Notes: generated by a model not told the origin, from the sequence alone. Shown: positions 36,601 to 48,893, counted from the first letter of the stretch. The stretch: DNA of 64,000 bases from Paramacrobiotus metropolitanus (GCF_019649055.1 NW_026570235.1:1674001-1738000), one strand, 5' to 3'. A program made the numbers and translations.

Positions 36601-36833
36601 CGCGTTGGATTGAGTCCAGTCTGCGCAGCATCACACAGCTGATGGCACACAGCACGTGCTTGCCGCCAGTTGCTTCTTTTCACGCCTTGACAGACGCTCA
36701 AGAACCCACTTAGCATTCACTTGCTTCTTAGCCATCAGTGCTTTGTTCTTGCTTTCCTGCTATTACGCAGCATTTGTTCCCTTTATTTGTCAATAAAGTA
36801 TCACTCGTGATCTCCTCGCGCTCTCCTGTTACA
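33661..36833. repeat. Right terminal inverted repeat of the 12.3-kb element
   Basis: Inverted partner of 24547-28056. The GTCGG/CCGAC-rich section spans about 34180-35900. The outer 700 bp matches the left arm closely, including an AAATAAA near each tip. Confidence 0.8.
33939..34859 (+). pseudogene. Outward-reading coding remnant in the right arm
   Basis: Blocks: 33939-34150 (MEITPADRLRRRNREDYANM to SGNPSAERPT), 34340-34550 (RILRLNPDLQALYLEINRSL, with a TAA in place of the left arm's Gln codon) and 34600-34859 (TEAARRLRFATKRNGRIG, ending DLRDLHVHEV). Protein-level agreement with the left arm in the same three blocks, with motif-rich non-coding sequence between, suggests exons of one gene carried in both arms. 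Family unknown. Confidence 0.4.
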
Positions 36834-36837
36834 GTAA

Positions 36838-38095
36838 TAATTACACTATCAGGAAAAGTGCTGGATAACATAACAATCTGATGATGAAACCAATTATCAA
36901 TACAAACTATAAATTCCACAAAACTTGTTTGACAACAAAGGCAGCGGACTTTGCACTAACCTGCAGACGATTCAGAAGTACTTTCCCAGCTGCACTCAGA
37001 TTCGGTTGCGGAATCATGACGACACCGGTTTTGATCGCGGCTAGCCTTATCTGAAATGCAAAAAATTAAGACAACTCTACGTCGCAGTTACCAAACCACT
37101 TTAAATCATTAAGTTTTAAAATCTTACTCAATTTTATCATAGCGCGCGTGAAGAGCTTGCGCATACTGGACTGGAAGTGTCGATGACGATGGTTGGCTAC
37201 ACACATGAAAGATGGAAAAGCTGAAATAGTTGGTTACCCCATTGCCTAGTGCCTTCTATTAATCAACCTTTCAACAAGCATCTCCAGAATAACTTACGGC
37301 TTACCGACGTAAAATTTAAGCAAGTGCGTCAATTTTTCAGCTGAACTCGAACCCTTCCGCACACCACTACGCCCTGGCGAAGAATGCTGCGAGCGGTAGT
37401 GCGAACCCGGAGTCATGAGCTTTCTATGAACAACCGCATCATCGGAGTCCCGATCATCGGGCAAATGCTCCTTCTTATGCATAGCCGTGGCCAGAACCTT
37501 GGTAATAATCTCCCCCACAGTCCCTGGATTAGCATCCGGCAGACCTGCGTAAAAATGTGTTTATCGGTTGATTCAAACGTCTTGACATTATTTTTAAAAA
37601 ATGCAGACTGTAGAACACTTACGGCAATATAGCTTGAAGACTTCAAAACAACGTGTAGCCAATGGGAACGACATACCTGATTTGCTAAAGGTCACATCCG
37701 AGGCGTCTTGATATTCCCCGGAATCCGCAGTACTGCTCCGCTGGGAAAAGGACGGCGAATTCTTTCCAGACGATTCGGTCAACGCAGGACTCTTTCCAGA
37801 CGATTCTGTCAATGCAGGACTCCATAAACCAGTCTTGGCCTCGTCAGCAGCTGCAAGAAGGTCAACAGCTCCTCCAGCAGAACCGTTTTCCACGGCACCA
37901 AGATCAGCTGCAGCATCGACCGTCGCGGTGTTCGTAGATGCATCCTGCAAGCACGAGCCGAGGCCAGCAAAAATTGACGCGCTATCATATCTGCTGGTTG
38001 TCGGTGCTGCAAACAATTGCAAAAGGTCAACCTGTTGTAATTTGGCCAACGGCATAAACCGACGTGGCCAGAGCAAAAACGAAAACAAAAAGGAA
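36838..38095 (-). pseudogene. Truncated third copy (C) of the unknown-function gene
   Basis: Homologous to 6319-7600 and 47310-48640: it retains exon 2 (37682 to about 38015), exon 3 (37308 to about 37550), exon 4 (about 37128-37196) and exon 5 (about 36961-37050). Exon 1 is missing (homology stops near 38095), as are exons 6-8, which would lie to the left but are cut off exactly at the right end of the 12.3-kb element. Exon 3 has the regular CAG acceptor. It cannot make the full protein. Confidence 0.8.
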
Positions 38096-38225
38096 TAATA
38101 CGCAGATTTCGGGATCAAAAACATAAAACATACCAAAGCTAGATTCGCTTTGAATTGGAGACGCACCCTAATAAGAAACAGAGTGATACGGAGCGCGTAT
38201 CACAGCATTTAGTACATTTGATTTA

Positions 38226-38389
38226 GGCCTTGTCCCGAATTCGAAGCGAATCTCGCTATGGTACGGTTGCTCCACCGCACGAGGTGGCTGTATGCAGTGG
38301 CCACGCCTACAGATACGGTACGCGAAGCCACCTCGTGAGGTGGAGTTGCTGTATCGCAACGAGATTCGCTTCGAATTCGGGACGAGGCC
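38226..38389. mobile_element. PIF/Harbinger-like MITE (164 bp)
   Basis: Inverted ends GGCCT[T/C]GTCCCGAATTCG continue inward (AAGCGAATCTCG), flanked by TTA at 38223-38225 and 38390-38392. GG...CC ends and a 3-bp TTA duplication are typical of Harbinger/Tourist-type MITEs. No coding capacity. It sits beside the broken end of copy C. Confidence 0.8.
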
Positions 38390-38435
38390 TTAGTTTGCCC
38401 CTTCCAGGCTTTACTGGAGCCCGTTGCATTCTCAC

Positions 38436-40472
38436 TAGTGTTGCCGGAAGTGCTCCAAATTGCATGTGAAAGAATTTCGATACCAATTCCGAATAATCGG
38501 AATTCAAATTCAGGTATTTCCAATTCCGAGCAATCTAAATATTTTTTATTAGATTTCCAAATACAGTACTCGAAATTTAAAAGACCGTAATTTGAATTCC
38601 GATTACTCGGAACTCGCACTGCCACATTTTGAATTCCGAGTAATCGGAATTCAAAATGTGGCAATGCGAATTCCGAATATTCGAAATTTAAACTACGGTA
38701 AAATAAAATCCAAATATTCAGAATTGAACGGGACTTTTCTGAATTTCGATTTCTTTGAAATTTATTTAACACTAACAGAATAGAGCAGAATCTTGAGATT
38801 CTTACAGTAGATGTACAAGTATTTTACTGTATACGTCTAACTGAGGGCGGTGTAAAAGGGAAACCGTTACTAGTATGTGCACACCTCGCGACCAGGTAAT
38901 TATTATAGCCACATAGGCACCCCTTTTCACCCTGTTTATTACTTACAGGCTCAGTATAGACAAGTTTTAAGAATACATTGATATACGAGTTTTGCATTAT
39001 GCGAACTGTTGAAATCCGTTATATCTGTACTATAATTTTACTGACTAAATTCACATCTAAAGTGACTCAAGTAAAGCTTAAATATCATCCCGCATTCGTT
39101 TCTGGTTGGTACCCCCGGCCGGCAGTTCTTATGAGGTCCTGGGTATATTATAAAACAAAAAATAAATTACAATTATTTCCATATACGGTTTTGCTTTTAT
39201 TGCTGCACTTTTTTAGAACTATTCTTTAGTACTCGTACTATAACTTTTTCTCCCAAATCCAGGTCTATTAAAACGAAAACTTTTCGCACGCCTGTAAAGA
39301 GCTAAGGGCAATTAAATGGTGTGTTAGTGGTCATTTTAGGAGGCTTATATATATAGGAGGCATGCACTTTCCATAAATTCATCAGTCAATACTTTTGCGG
39401 ACTTGGCAACCGTTAAATGAGCAAGAAGGTGTTTGTTACGACTTACGAGTAAGCAGACTAGCTAGGCAGAACATATTTGCGCGATCAGGGGTAGAGATCA
39501 GTGGCACTGGTAACTCGAACCTCGCACAAAATCTAGAATTAATGAAGTGGGTCTGTCATGAGGGACCAGTGTGTGTCATTGGGATGTACATCCTGATGTA
39601 TAAATAGGAGAAGCAATGCGGATGTGGTACAGCGATAGTGCATTTGTGTTTAATGTATTTAAGTTGCTGTTGTATCAGGTAAAGGTCATAATTCAATGTA
39701 ACAAGTCGTTCTTCCCTACCGCACACACCCTTCTGTGAGGAGGGGAGACTCGGAATTTATGAAGAACAACGGCGCCAGTTACTCCGATGCCCTGTGTTCC
39801 GGTGCTAGTGTCATCACCCAATGCCCAAATAAAAGCTGGCCAAATCATTACTGTACACGTCGGCGCTGTAGTAGCCGCACTATTCGCAGGCAGCCGTAGA
39901 CTGCGCTAACGCTGACCGATGAGTTTTGAGCCAACAACGCTAGATGAGCATGGATCAGTTCATTTGCGACGGTGAAAGCCAGAATAATGTCAATTTAAAC
40001 GGAAACCTGTTTTTTGTTGTTATTTTTGCTATAGAAAGTTTATTGTACGCCGAACTGATAAAGGTACATCAACGTTTAATGACCACGCCCTAAAATTTTC
40101 CGAGCGCTCGAAATTAAATTCTGCTGTCATTTAATTAATAAAATTATTTCGGTCATAAATACGTAATCAGTATTACTACTTCTATGTAAGGTATCGCATC
40201 AAAACTTCCAGTTCCATAGTACGTAGTTTGATGATAAATTATAATCAAAATATTAAGTAAAATTTCTTTTAACAACGGATTACTTAAAATTCATATGATA
40301 TGCATTGCAATTCCGAATATTCGAAATTACAACTGCGTCCTTTTAAATTGCGATTACTCGGAGTTGGAATGCCTGCAATTGCAATTCCGATTACTCGGAA
40401 TTCAAACGGTAGTGTATTTGAATTTCGAATACTCGAAATTCATTTTAGATTGGAGCACTTCCGGCAACATTA
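38436..40472. mobile_element. Non-autonomous hAT-like element (2.0 kb) with AATTCCGA repeats
   Basis: The ends read TA[G/A] followed by TGTTGCCGGAAGTGCTCCAA, inverted at the two sides, and a perfect 8-bp duplication ATTCTCAC lies at 38428-38435 and 40473-40480. Both arms carry sub-terminal palindromic motifs of the form GAATTCCGA[G/A]TAATCGGAATTC (38470-38700 and 40310-40440). The interior is AT-rich with no transposase frame. Confidence 0.8.
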
Positions 40473-40497
40473 ATTCTCACCCTTATTTACATACAGT

Positions 40498-40811
40498 CAC
40501 AGGGGAATGCGCTAAGGATTTCCGAGCGATCAAGATTTGTGACCGATCAAGAGTCTCAACTCTCACCGAAAGTGGCTCGAATCGGAGAACGCTACGATTG
40601 GCCACCTCGTTGTGAAATTTCTTGATCACTACGAGCTTGTACCGATCAAGAAATTCTCGATCAAGAAAATCTGCGAATTTTCTTGATCGCTCCGTTGGCC
40701 GGGTGATTAACTTTCTTGGCTCAGCTCAGATCAAGAACTTTCTTGGCTCAGCTTTTTAATCGCTCGTGGTCTTCATCGCTCGTTTTCCTTAGCGCATTCT
40801 CCTATCACACT
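40498..40811. mobile_element. Short MITE (about 314 bp), probably hAT-type
   Basis: Inverted segments G[G/A]GAATGCGCTAAGG lie near both ends (40503 and 40788-40803) with further inverted GATCAAGA motifs inside. CATACAGT occurs at 40490-40497 and 40812-40819, a candidate 8-bp duplication. The exact tips are uncertain because the right side has a few extra bases outside the repeat. It sits about 140 bp upstream of TECPR1 copy B. Confidence 0.6.
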
Positions 40812-40953
40812 CATACAGTAGTCGTGACTCGTATCGAAGTGCTGTCTGCTGTCAGCTATCACGACTGATTTTGCTGCAAATTTGGAATCATGTGTAGCAC
40901 ATGATGTGTTCTCTTTGTTGGCAACATTTGTATTTACGGCGCACAAGTTGGAC

Positions 40954-43900
40954 ATGGCGTCGGGCTCGGTTGGTGCCTTGGTGGGGATGCAGCGTCGGTC
41001 TTCTATCTTCTAAAATCATCCGGGAAAGTTTTTTCGGTGAAGCGTGGAAATACTACGGGTTTCCTGACTTCTGCGATCCAGATCAAGTGCTTGGCATTTG
41101 GTGGACAGGCACCCGAAGTACTGTATGGAATTGGAGCTGATCTGAAGGTAGGAAGCGGTTTAACGCAGAAAACTGAAAGCAGCTCGATTTCCGTTGTATT
41201 ATTTCTGTTAAAATACTTAGCACTCTGATGAATTTAACTACTCTTCTGCGCCCAGCGTATTAAGTAGGTTTTCTTGTGAAGACTTAAGTCTTAAGTATGA
41301 GTATTTTAGTAGATCGTGAGCTTCATTTGGCCTGTGTATTTTATCTGGGTGTTTGATAGGCTTATGTATGGGTTAGCGAACCATTAGTGCCAATCTGTCG
41401 CACGGTGGAAATCTACCAGAATGAACGGTGGACCCCAGCGAGAGGCTATTCAAATGCACTGCTGCCTACAGACAGGTTCGTTCTCTTCGCTCAATGCAGA
41501 GCGGCAGTCAGTTGCAGTTTTCCTCGTTTCCTGCAGGTATCAGTGGTCGGATGAGAGCGGAAGAACTGAGCGTGGAAAGGACGATACACAGTTACCGACA
41601 TCAGATTGGACTTGGGAGACAGCGCGCTGGCAGATAGACGAGAATTTCCACGGTGTTCTGCTCGGTCCTGAAGTATGTGTTTCTCCAACACTGACACAAC
41701 GAAGATAATTATCGTGATCGAGGTTTAATGTCAGTAAATTGATAATAATTTTTTACCGTGTATTGATGAAATTTGAAGGCGAATTAACCGTATGCTACTC
41801 TAAAAATATTGTGAAATCTAGGTGAATATGAATTCAAAGTGGAGTTGATACGAATGTTGAGTATGTACTATTGTATGTTACCGACTTACCGTACTTTCTT
41901 TCCATTTGCGATTTTGTTTGTGGTTTCTGACTCCAACATGGAAAGCCAGTTATCTTTCTCAGTCTGACGTTAGTTTACTCGTTGAGTATTAAAATTTTAA
42001 TGTTAGAAGTTTAAAAATTTTTTATTCGTATTGCTCGTGCTTGTTTGTGGATTTTAATTTATTATTGAAATAGGATAGAAAAAATAAATACAAGATTAAT
42101 TTTAAGAACAGCATCATCACAAATCATAGTATATTAGTTACCACTGTATGGAGCCGAAAGAAAATGGAGAGTGACTGAGAAAAACTTTTGCGCTTTTTTC
42201 TCAGGGTTGGACATACGCCATTGACTTTCCCTCGACGTACTATCCTGAAAAGCGATGGAATCACTATGTGCGCCGTCGCCGTTGGACACGGACATGCCGT
42301 TACCGTGCCACCAACCGCTGGATTCCTTTAACATGGACCGATCTCGCGGATGTCAGCCTGGCCTTGATGGACATTTCCGCTGGAGGATGCGACACGTCTG
42401 CCCACAGCACGCGAAGTATCTTCCTATGGGCTGTCACTATCAACGGCCAGGTGATCGTCCGCCGCACTGCAGTCTCGCCTCCGCTTTCCACGGGATGCAT
42501 GGGCATACATCGATCTTCCCGATGGGGTGGAGGCGGCAAGGATATCCGTTGGCCCCGGTGAGATGGTGTGGGCCGTCACCTCCAACGGAAGGCGTTGATG
42601 CGCAGCGGCATCAATCGGGATCGGCCTCACGGAGCGTCGTGGGTGTTGGTGGAAGCGCCTTCGACGACCTCATTATTAACGCAGATTGCCGTGGGAACGG
42701 AGAGTGTCTGGGCGGTGGCGAAAGACGGCTCGGTGTGGTTTCGGCAAGGCATGCGGACGAGTCAACCCCATGGAACAACGTGGGTGCACATTGCTAGTAT
42801 GTCGGCGGTTTGTGTGACCATAACGCGCAATGGGGAGGTTTTCGCCATCAGCAACGATAATCAGATTTATTGGCGACACGGAATCGGATTAGGAGATCCG
42901 CATGGAAAAGGTTGGAAGAAAATATCTTTGAAAATAAAAGAAGAATCGCAGAATCAGGAAACTGAAAACCAGGACCCATGGACATGGATTAGCGGGACTG
43001 CCGGATTTGTTGATGCGCGTACTACGTCGTTTGACGATGAGAATGCTTGGCGGAAAAATATTCTGGGTTTGTTGTCACTACGGTTTCAGAATGAGATGCA
43101 AAATTACGAAAAAATGGAGCCGGCTATTGACCGCGTTGATAACGATGAAGCGAGTGATGCAGGATTTTTGAAAGTGTGGTCTAACAAAATGTCTACCTGG
43201 GAGCAGTGCTTTTTCCAAGTTCGGTATTCCCAGGAAGCCGATCCAGCCGATTGCTCCATTACTGTGGATGGTGGCACCACCAAGCTGCTGATTCCATTTT
43301 TCGATATCACGGGAATATGCCTTCATCTTGATACAAAAGGAGACCATCAGCTACAAATATCGACAGCGTTTCTCACTCGCGCGCAGACACCGTTACGGTT
43401 GTCCGGATTAAAATCAGAATTAATGCTTTGGAATACTTATTTAGCAGAATCGTATCTGAGCTTCTTGGATGTACGAGAAATTCAGAAAAGGGACCGCTTA
43501 TGGATTCTGGCTGCGGGTGTCAGCTGCCCGTTGGTGAGTTTTAACACTTCCGAAGCGCTGCCATCGGTGAAATGGCTAACGTTAGGAGGCCACTTCCGGT
43601 CGGTTGAATCAGCATCGGGGATTACGTGGGCGCTGGGGATGGATGGGCGAACCTGGGTTTGGACGGGCAGCTATGAAGGCAAAACGGGAATGGAGAAGAA
43701 AGTTCAGGTGGACACATCGTGTGGAGCTGTACGAAAATCAGCGATGGAATATACTAATGGGGTTTTGCGACAAGTTGTTGCCTACAGATAGGTGAGCGAA
43801 GTAAAAGGTGTGTGGACGATGCTTTAAATGCCGCTGTTGTGACTGGTTTGTGGGACTCATTGCTTCGTAATATTTTTCAGCTGGTACAGCAAATTGTTTG

Positions 43901-45003
43901 TACAATTGATTTGTGAGTTGTTTCTGTATTTCTTTTGAATACTAAAGCTAAGCTAAAGCGAAAAATTGTGCCGAATGGAGCAATCGCGAAGTGCGGATGT
44001 GTTTTTATTACTGTGCATTTCTAATTTACTATAACGAATGCAGCTGTAAAGTTAACGAAGCAGGGAAGGTTTTCTGAGTATTCCGTGCTGTTTATTGCCT
44101 TTCGAATTTTCTTATTATAAGAATTAATTGTGTTTTTGCGGTCGTAGATATACTTGGTCAGATGAGACCGGAAGGATGCAGTTGTCGATGGATGCATTTC
44201 AGTTGCCCTCTAATTTATGGAAATGGGATTCCGAATGGCAGATTGACTATCGAAACGGTGAGGAGAATGGCTGGGAATATGCATTCGATTTCCCATCTTC
44301 CTTTCACTCCTCAAAAGGATCCAACGACTACGTGCGTCGACGGCGTTGGTTTCGTCTGATGAAAGTTGATTGTACCGGGCCGTGGTTTCCAGGTCCAAAT
44401 ACTCCATTGCGTTCCGTCTCTATCTGTCCGGGAGTCGCTTCTGGGAATTATGTTTCTTTATGGGCGGTGACGGTCGACGGTAGCGTTTTAGTGCGAGATC
44501 ATGTGTCCACGAAAAATCCTTTGGGTGATACATGGATTCCCGTGCGCTCTCCCGTGGCTTTTGTAAATATTTCCGTTGGTCCGTTTTGTGTGTGGGGCGT
44601 CGGGGCGGATGGAACGGCATACGTGAGAAACGGGACTAAGGACAAGCTCGATGGACTGTACTGGTTTCAGGTGGAGAAACCGGAAAGCGTGGTGAATATT
44701 CGACAAGTGGCTGTTGGAGGCGATTCGGTATGGGCTGTGTGTACGGATGATCAGGCGTACTTTCGCAAAGAATACAGTGCGGCCTTTCCGGAAGGCACAG
44801 AATGGGAACTGGTTGCTGATGGTGTGCGGAAGATCTCCGTTAGTATGGAAGATGACGTGTATGCCATTCTGTACAGCACTAGCCAGAAATTACCTATTCT
44901 AGCCAAAAGAACCGGGATTACCCATGGAAATAAAATGGGCGTTGGATGGGAATATGGACTTCATGCCAAAGATATTTCTTGTCGTAATTTGGAGAGGAGA
45001 TAG
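40954..45003 (+). pseudogene. TECPR1: TECPR1-like copy B, frameshifted
   Basis: Exons matching copy A: 40954-41147, 41360-41475, 41537-41672, 42205-43791, 44148-45003. Differences that break the frame: an 8-bp insertion in exon 1 after the seventh codon, three single-base losses in exon 4 between about 42466 and 42590 (a stop at 42559-42561 falls among them), and a 2-base loss near 43713. The last exon is open and almost identical to copy A. The exon 4 losses are in or next to short homopolymers, so consensus-sequence error is a real alternative to pseudogenisation; the 8-bp insertion is harder to explain that way. Confidence 0.75.
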
Positions 45004-46683
45004 CTGATTTTTATTGTTTGCACAATGTGTTTTGTATTGATTTGTTCTGATTTTTATTTCTTGTTCTTTAGATTGTGATAAGTTATTCGTTCTTTCTGTA
45101 ACGATGTTTTCCGTTTTTTTAACCTGATGCGAGAAATATCCTATATATAATTGTAGTTCAGATGCATCAAACTTTACAAAGGCAATATAAATTGTAAGCG
45201 GTCAGGTAGAATGGCTTCTCAAATCCAGTTTTAAAATGTTTGTTTAACTTACCAGCGTATAAAACCTTCGAAAACAGCCGCATTCTCTGCCACCTGGTTG
45301 CAGCTTTTCCATTTGTGCTGGCGGCTTCGCTGAGATACCGAATTGACTGCAAACTGTGGGGTCAGGATCGATCTATTTATCGAAATATTTATTTTGCAGA
45401 GCGTTTAACGAATGAACTGGAAGCGAAACATCCTTTCTGTAACCTTAAGAAAACTTCCTGTGGGATCGGGCTGTGTTGGTCAGGTGTATAAAGTGAAAGT
45501 GGCAACTAACTCCAACCGTATTGATGCTCAATTAGGTCGTTCTGGCAGTTCTGAAGGCTTCGCCGTTTCATCGATTTCATGTGGCTGCTTTGGTGGATTT
45601 GCCAAATTCCAGTGACGTGTTATGCTGCGGCGTCTCTCCAGCGGACAATGTATGTAGATATTGTTGTCGTCCGGTTGCTCAATGAGACATGTCCACTTTG
45701 TACAGCCCCCGGTTCTGATCTCCTTTGTTGGTTCCTTAAATAAGGCACCACTGTGTCGACGGTGTCAAAAACGGCTACTAATTAGAAACGTTTTATATGC
45801 ACCAGCTCCGACGGTCCCGATCTCTGATGTATTTTGTATTTATGTTAGGTGTTCGAAGAATTTCCTTGACTGACACCAGCTCTATTAACCGCCATAACCA
45901 TTTCCAAAACTTTCCACGAGCATTGCTCCTGCTGTTTCGTTCTGCAAGTGGCGAAGGCTGACAGGATATCATGATGTCGTGTGCGAATCGTCAGGATGTT
46001 TTTTTGTGACGCGAGAACCGGTTTTATTACCAGCGGGCAGTTTATGTGGATCGGATCCTCTTACGTATATACTTCACATCCTTCCATTTTCTGTGTTCTT
46101 TCGTGATTCTGAATGTGTTAGTGGCGATTATCATTGACACTTTTGATTATCTAACAAGAGACTGGTCAGTGCTAGGTCCGCAGCATTAGACGAATTTGTA
46201 CATCTGTAGTCGGATTACGGTCCATTAGCAACTGGATATATCACACATGCAAAAGTTATTTCCTTACTGTTTTAAGGTTGCCAGCTGTAGAAAAGTGGCG
46301 CTGTAAATAATCCATCAAGTAACCGTGATCGTTTTTTTGTACAAAATTTGGAGTCACGGAAAGCACTTTTATCGAAGTCACACCGATGTGCAAACAATTG
46401 TTCATATATCTTTACTTCCGCGTTTTATTCATAAAATTGTACTTCAAAAGCACCAAACTTTACACAATGCAATAAAAATTGTTCAAAACATGTGACACGA
46501 TCGCTCAGTTCTCAGTCAAAATGCGCTATTCAAATCTATTGAAAAAGCAAAAAAAGAATGAAAGCAAAGAAACATCAACCACCCTGTTTAATGAATCACA
46601 ATAACGGAAAATCACAACTATTACAGGAAAAATGCCAAAAGTGAAGAGCGCACTCTCACCGCAAACTTGTTTTCATGATTAAA

Positions 46684-48893
46684 CTACAGAATTTGCGGTT
46701 CCAGTTCGGTGTACTCTGGCTTGTTCTTCTCGGCTGCGATTTCCGGAGCGATGGAAAAAACTTGCACATCGTTGTTGAAAATCCGCTCGCGAATTTGGTA
46801 TCTAAACCAACAATCATGTGTCAAAATGAGACCCACAATGCAAAAGTAGTCTTACAGAGAATTAACTCACAGCTGAAGGTTGATGGCATTTTTTGGCGGC
46901 GGATAAAAGTCACGGAAAGAAAGAGCCGCAGTTTGCCCACTGTTACTGGCTTCAGGCTTTTTAGCGGAGAAATAACGTTCTTGTCGACTTAATCCAGAAA
47001 AATTGCGCTAGAACAAAAGGAAATGTCATGAGCAGAAAAACTTGAATAATAAGAGTGATATTCGAAATGCAGCATAAAGTATCACTGCACGTTAAAGTCG
47101 TTAGTTAAAAAAGTGATAAAATTACATCAGAATTTGGAAACAGGTGTGCATCACCACCCAAGTGTAGTTTTTCCATTTCCGCAATCACTGCTTTTGTAGT
47201 CGGCACTTCTTGAATGGATGTCGGTGGGGCAGGGAGCAAAGGATTAAAGCTGATCGAAAACCCTTTTTCGCTAGCATCTGACAGACCTAAACAAATTTGT
47301 GTTTTGTAGTAATAATTACACTATCAGGAAAAAGTGCTGTAAAAATTAATAACAGTCTGGTGATGAAATCAATTATCAATTTTTAACTATACTATTAAGT
47401 AGTGTTACCAATGCTTGCAGTTATTATTTGGGTGGCTCTTGCCAATTAAAATTATCAATATAAACTGTAAGTTCTACAAAGCTTGAATGACATTCACAAC
47501 AAAGGCAGCGAACTTTGCACCAACCTGCGGCAGAGTCAGAAGCGGTTTCCCAGCTGCACTCAGATCCGGTTGCGGAATCATGACGGCACCGGTTTCGATC
47601 GCGGCTGGCCTTATCTAAAAATAAAGAAACTAAGACAACTGTATGTCGCAGTTACCAAACGACTTCAAATGATTAATTCGAGAATCTTACTCAATTTGAC
47701 CATAGCGCGCGTGAAGAGCGTGCGCATACTGGACTGGAAGTGTCGATGACGATGGTGGGCTACATAAACACGAAAGATAAAAGGTTGAAGTCGCTTGTTT
47801 ATCCCATTGCCTAATGCTAATCACCTTTCACCAGAATAACTTACGGCTTACCGACGTAAAATTTCAGCAAGTGCGTCAACTTTTCAGCTGAACTCGAACC
47901 CTTCCGCACAGCACTACGAGCTGGCGAAGAATCCGCCATCGATCCTTTGGTCTGCGGCGAGCGGAATTGCGGACCCGGAGTCATGAGCTTTTTAAGAACA
48001 ACCGCATCGTCGGATTCGCGATCATCGGGCAGATGTTCCTTCTTATGCATGGGCAGCATAGCCGTGGCCAGAACCTTATTAATAATTTCCCCCACAGTCC
48101 CTCCATCAGCATCCGGCAGACCTGCGCAAGAATGTATTAATCGGTTGATTCAAACGCAAAACGAATTGATATTATTTTTTAAAATTGCAGACTGTATTAC
48201 ATGTACAAGCATCAGCCTTGAAGGCTTCAAACAAGTGCAGCCAATGAGATACAGCATACCTGATTTGCTAAAGGTCACATCCGAGGCGTCTTGATATTCC
48301 CCGGAATCCGCAGTACTGCTCCGCTGGGAAAAGGACGGCGAATTCTTTCCAGACGAATCTGTCAACGCAGGACTCTCTAAACCAGCCTTTGTGTCGTCAG
48401 CAGCTGCAAGAAGGTCAACAGTTCCTCCAGCAGAACCGTTTTCCACGGCACCAAGATCAGCTGCAGCATCGACCGTCGCAGTGTTCGTGGATGCATCCTG
48501 CAGGCATGAGCCGAGGCCAGCAAAAACAGATGTGTTATCATATTTGCTGGTTGTCGGTGCTGCAAACAATTGCTAAAGGTCAATAACCCTGCTGTTTGGC
48601 CAACTGCATAAACTCACGTAGCCAGAGCAAAAACGAAAACAAAACGGCATACCGTGGACATCGAGATGGATGGTCGCTGTGCTAACGTAATGGATGGTAT
48701 TCAGAAAACCTTCAGTGGGCTCTGCAACGGATGGCAAGGATATCGGCGCACTGTATGAAAGATCCAGAGCTCTATCAAAGTCTGCATGGTCAGGCAGTGT
48801 AACGGGTGTTTCCACTGATGCGTAGACAGGAGACTGAGTGGATGTTCCGGGATGACGAAAAACAAATGTGTCATCGTAATACGCGCCTTCCAT
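46684..48893 (-). CDS. Unknown-function gene, copy B (8 exons, intact)
   Basis: Exons in transcript order: 48893-48653, 48559-48260, 48121-47852, 47759-47691, 47614-47525, 47286-47126, 47007-46871, 46801-46684. All phases match copy A exon by exon and give 461 residues. Exon 3 begins GLPDADGGTVGEII, more regular than in copy A. Most differences from copy A are substitutions and in-phase length changes in the Ser/Ala/Asp-rich exon 2, as expected for a gene kept under constraint. Function unknown. A roughly 60-bp insertion lies in the intron around 47395-47455. Confidence 0.75.

Larger units (their letters stand above)
24547..36833. mobile_element. 12.3-kb element with multi-kilobase terminal inverted repeats
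   Basis: The left end starts TGTAACAGG at 24547 and the right end closes CCTGTTACA at 36833. The arms (24547-28056 and 33661-36833) are inverted copies at roughly 90 percent identity in the outer 300 bases. GTAA lies immediately outside both ends (24543-24546 and 36834-36837), a candidate 4-bp target duplication. The TG...CA ends with a 4-bp duplication fit integrase-type elements such as Ginger, whose inverted repeats begin TGTNR, but I find no integrase, transposase or polymerase motif. Plus-strand ORFs occupy the unique middle. The element is itself interrupted by a hAT-like insertion at 31988-33122. The sequence is rich in GTCGG/CCGAC, unlike its AT-rich surroundings. Confidence 0.75.

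Noticed and set aside
24547-36833. LTR retrotransposon interpretation, because of the TG...CA ends and 4-bp flanking repeat
   Set aside because: The terminal repeats are inverted, not direct, and no reverse transcriptase, protease or integrase motif was seen.
24547-36833. Polinton/Maverick interpretation
   Set aside because: No DNA polymerase B, packaging ATPase or capsid motif was recognised, the tips are TG...CA rather than AG...CT, and the flanking repeat is 4 bp rather than 6 bp.
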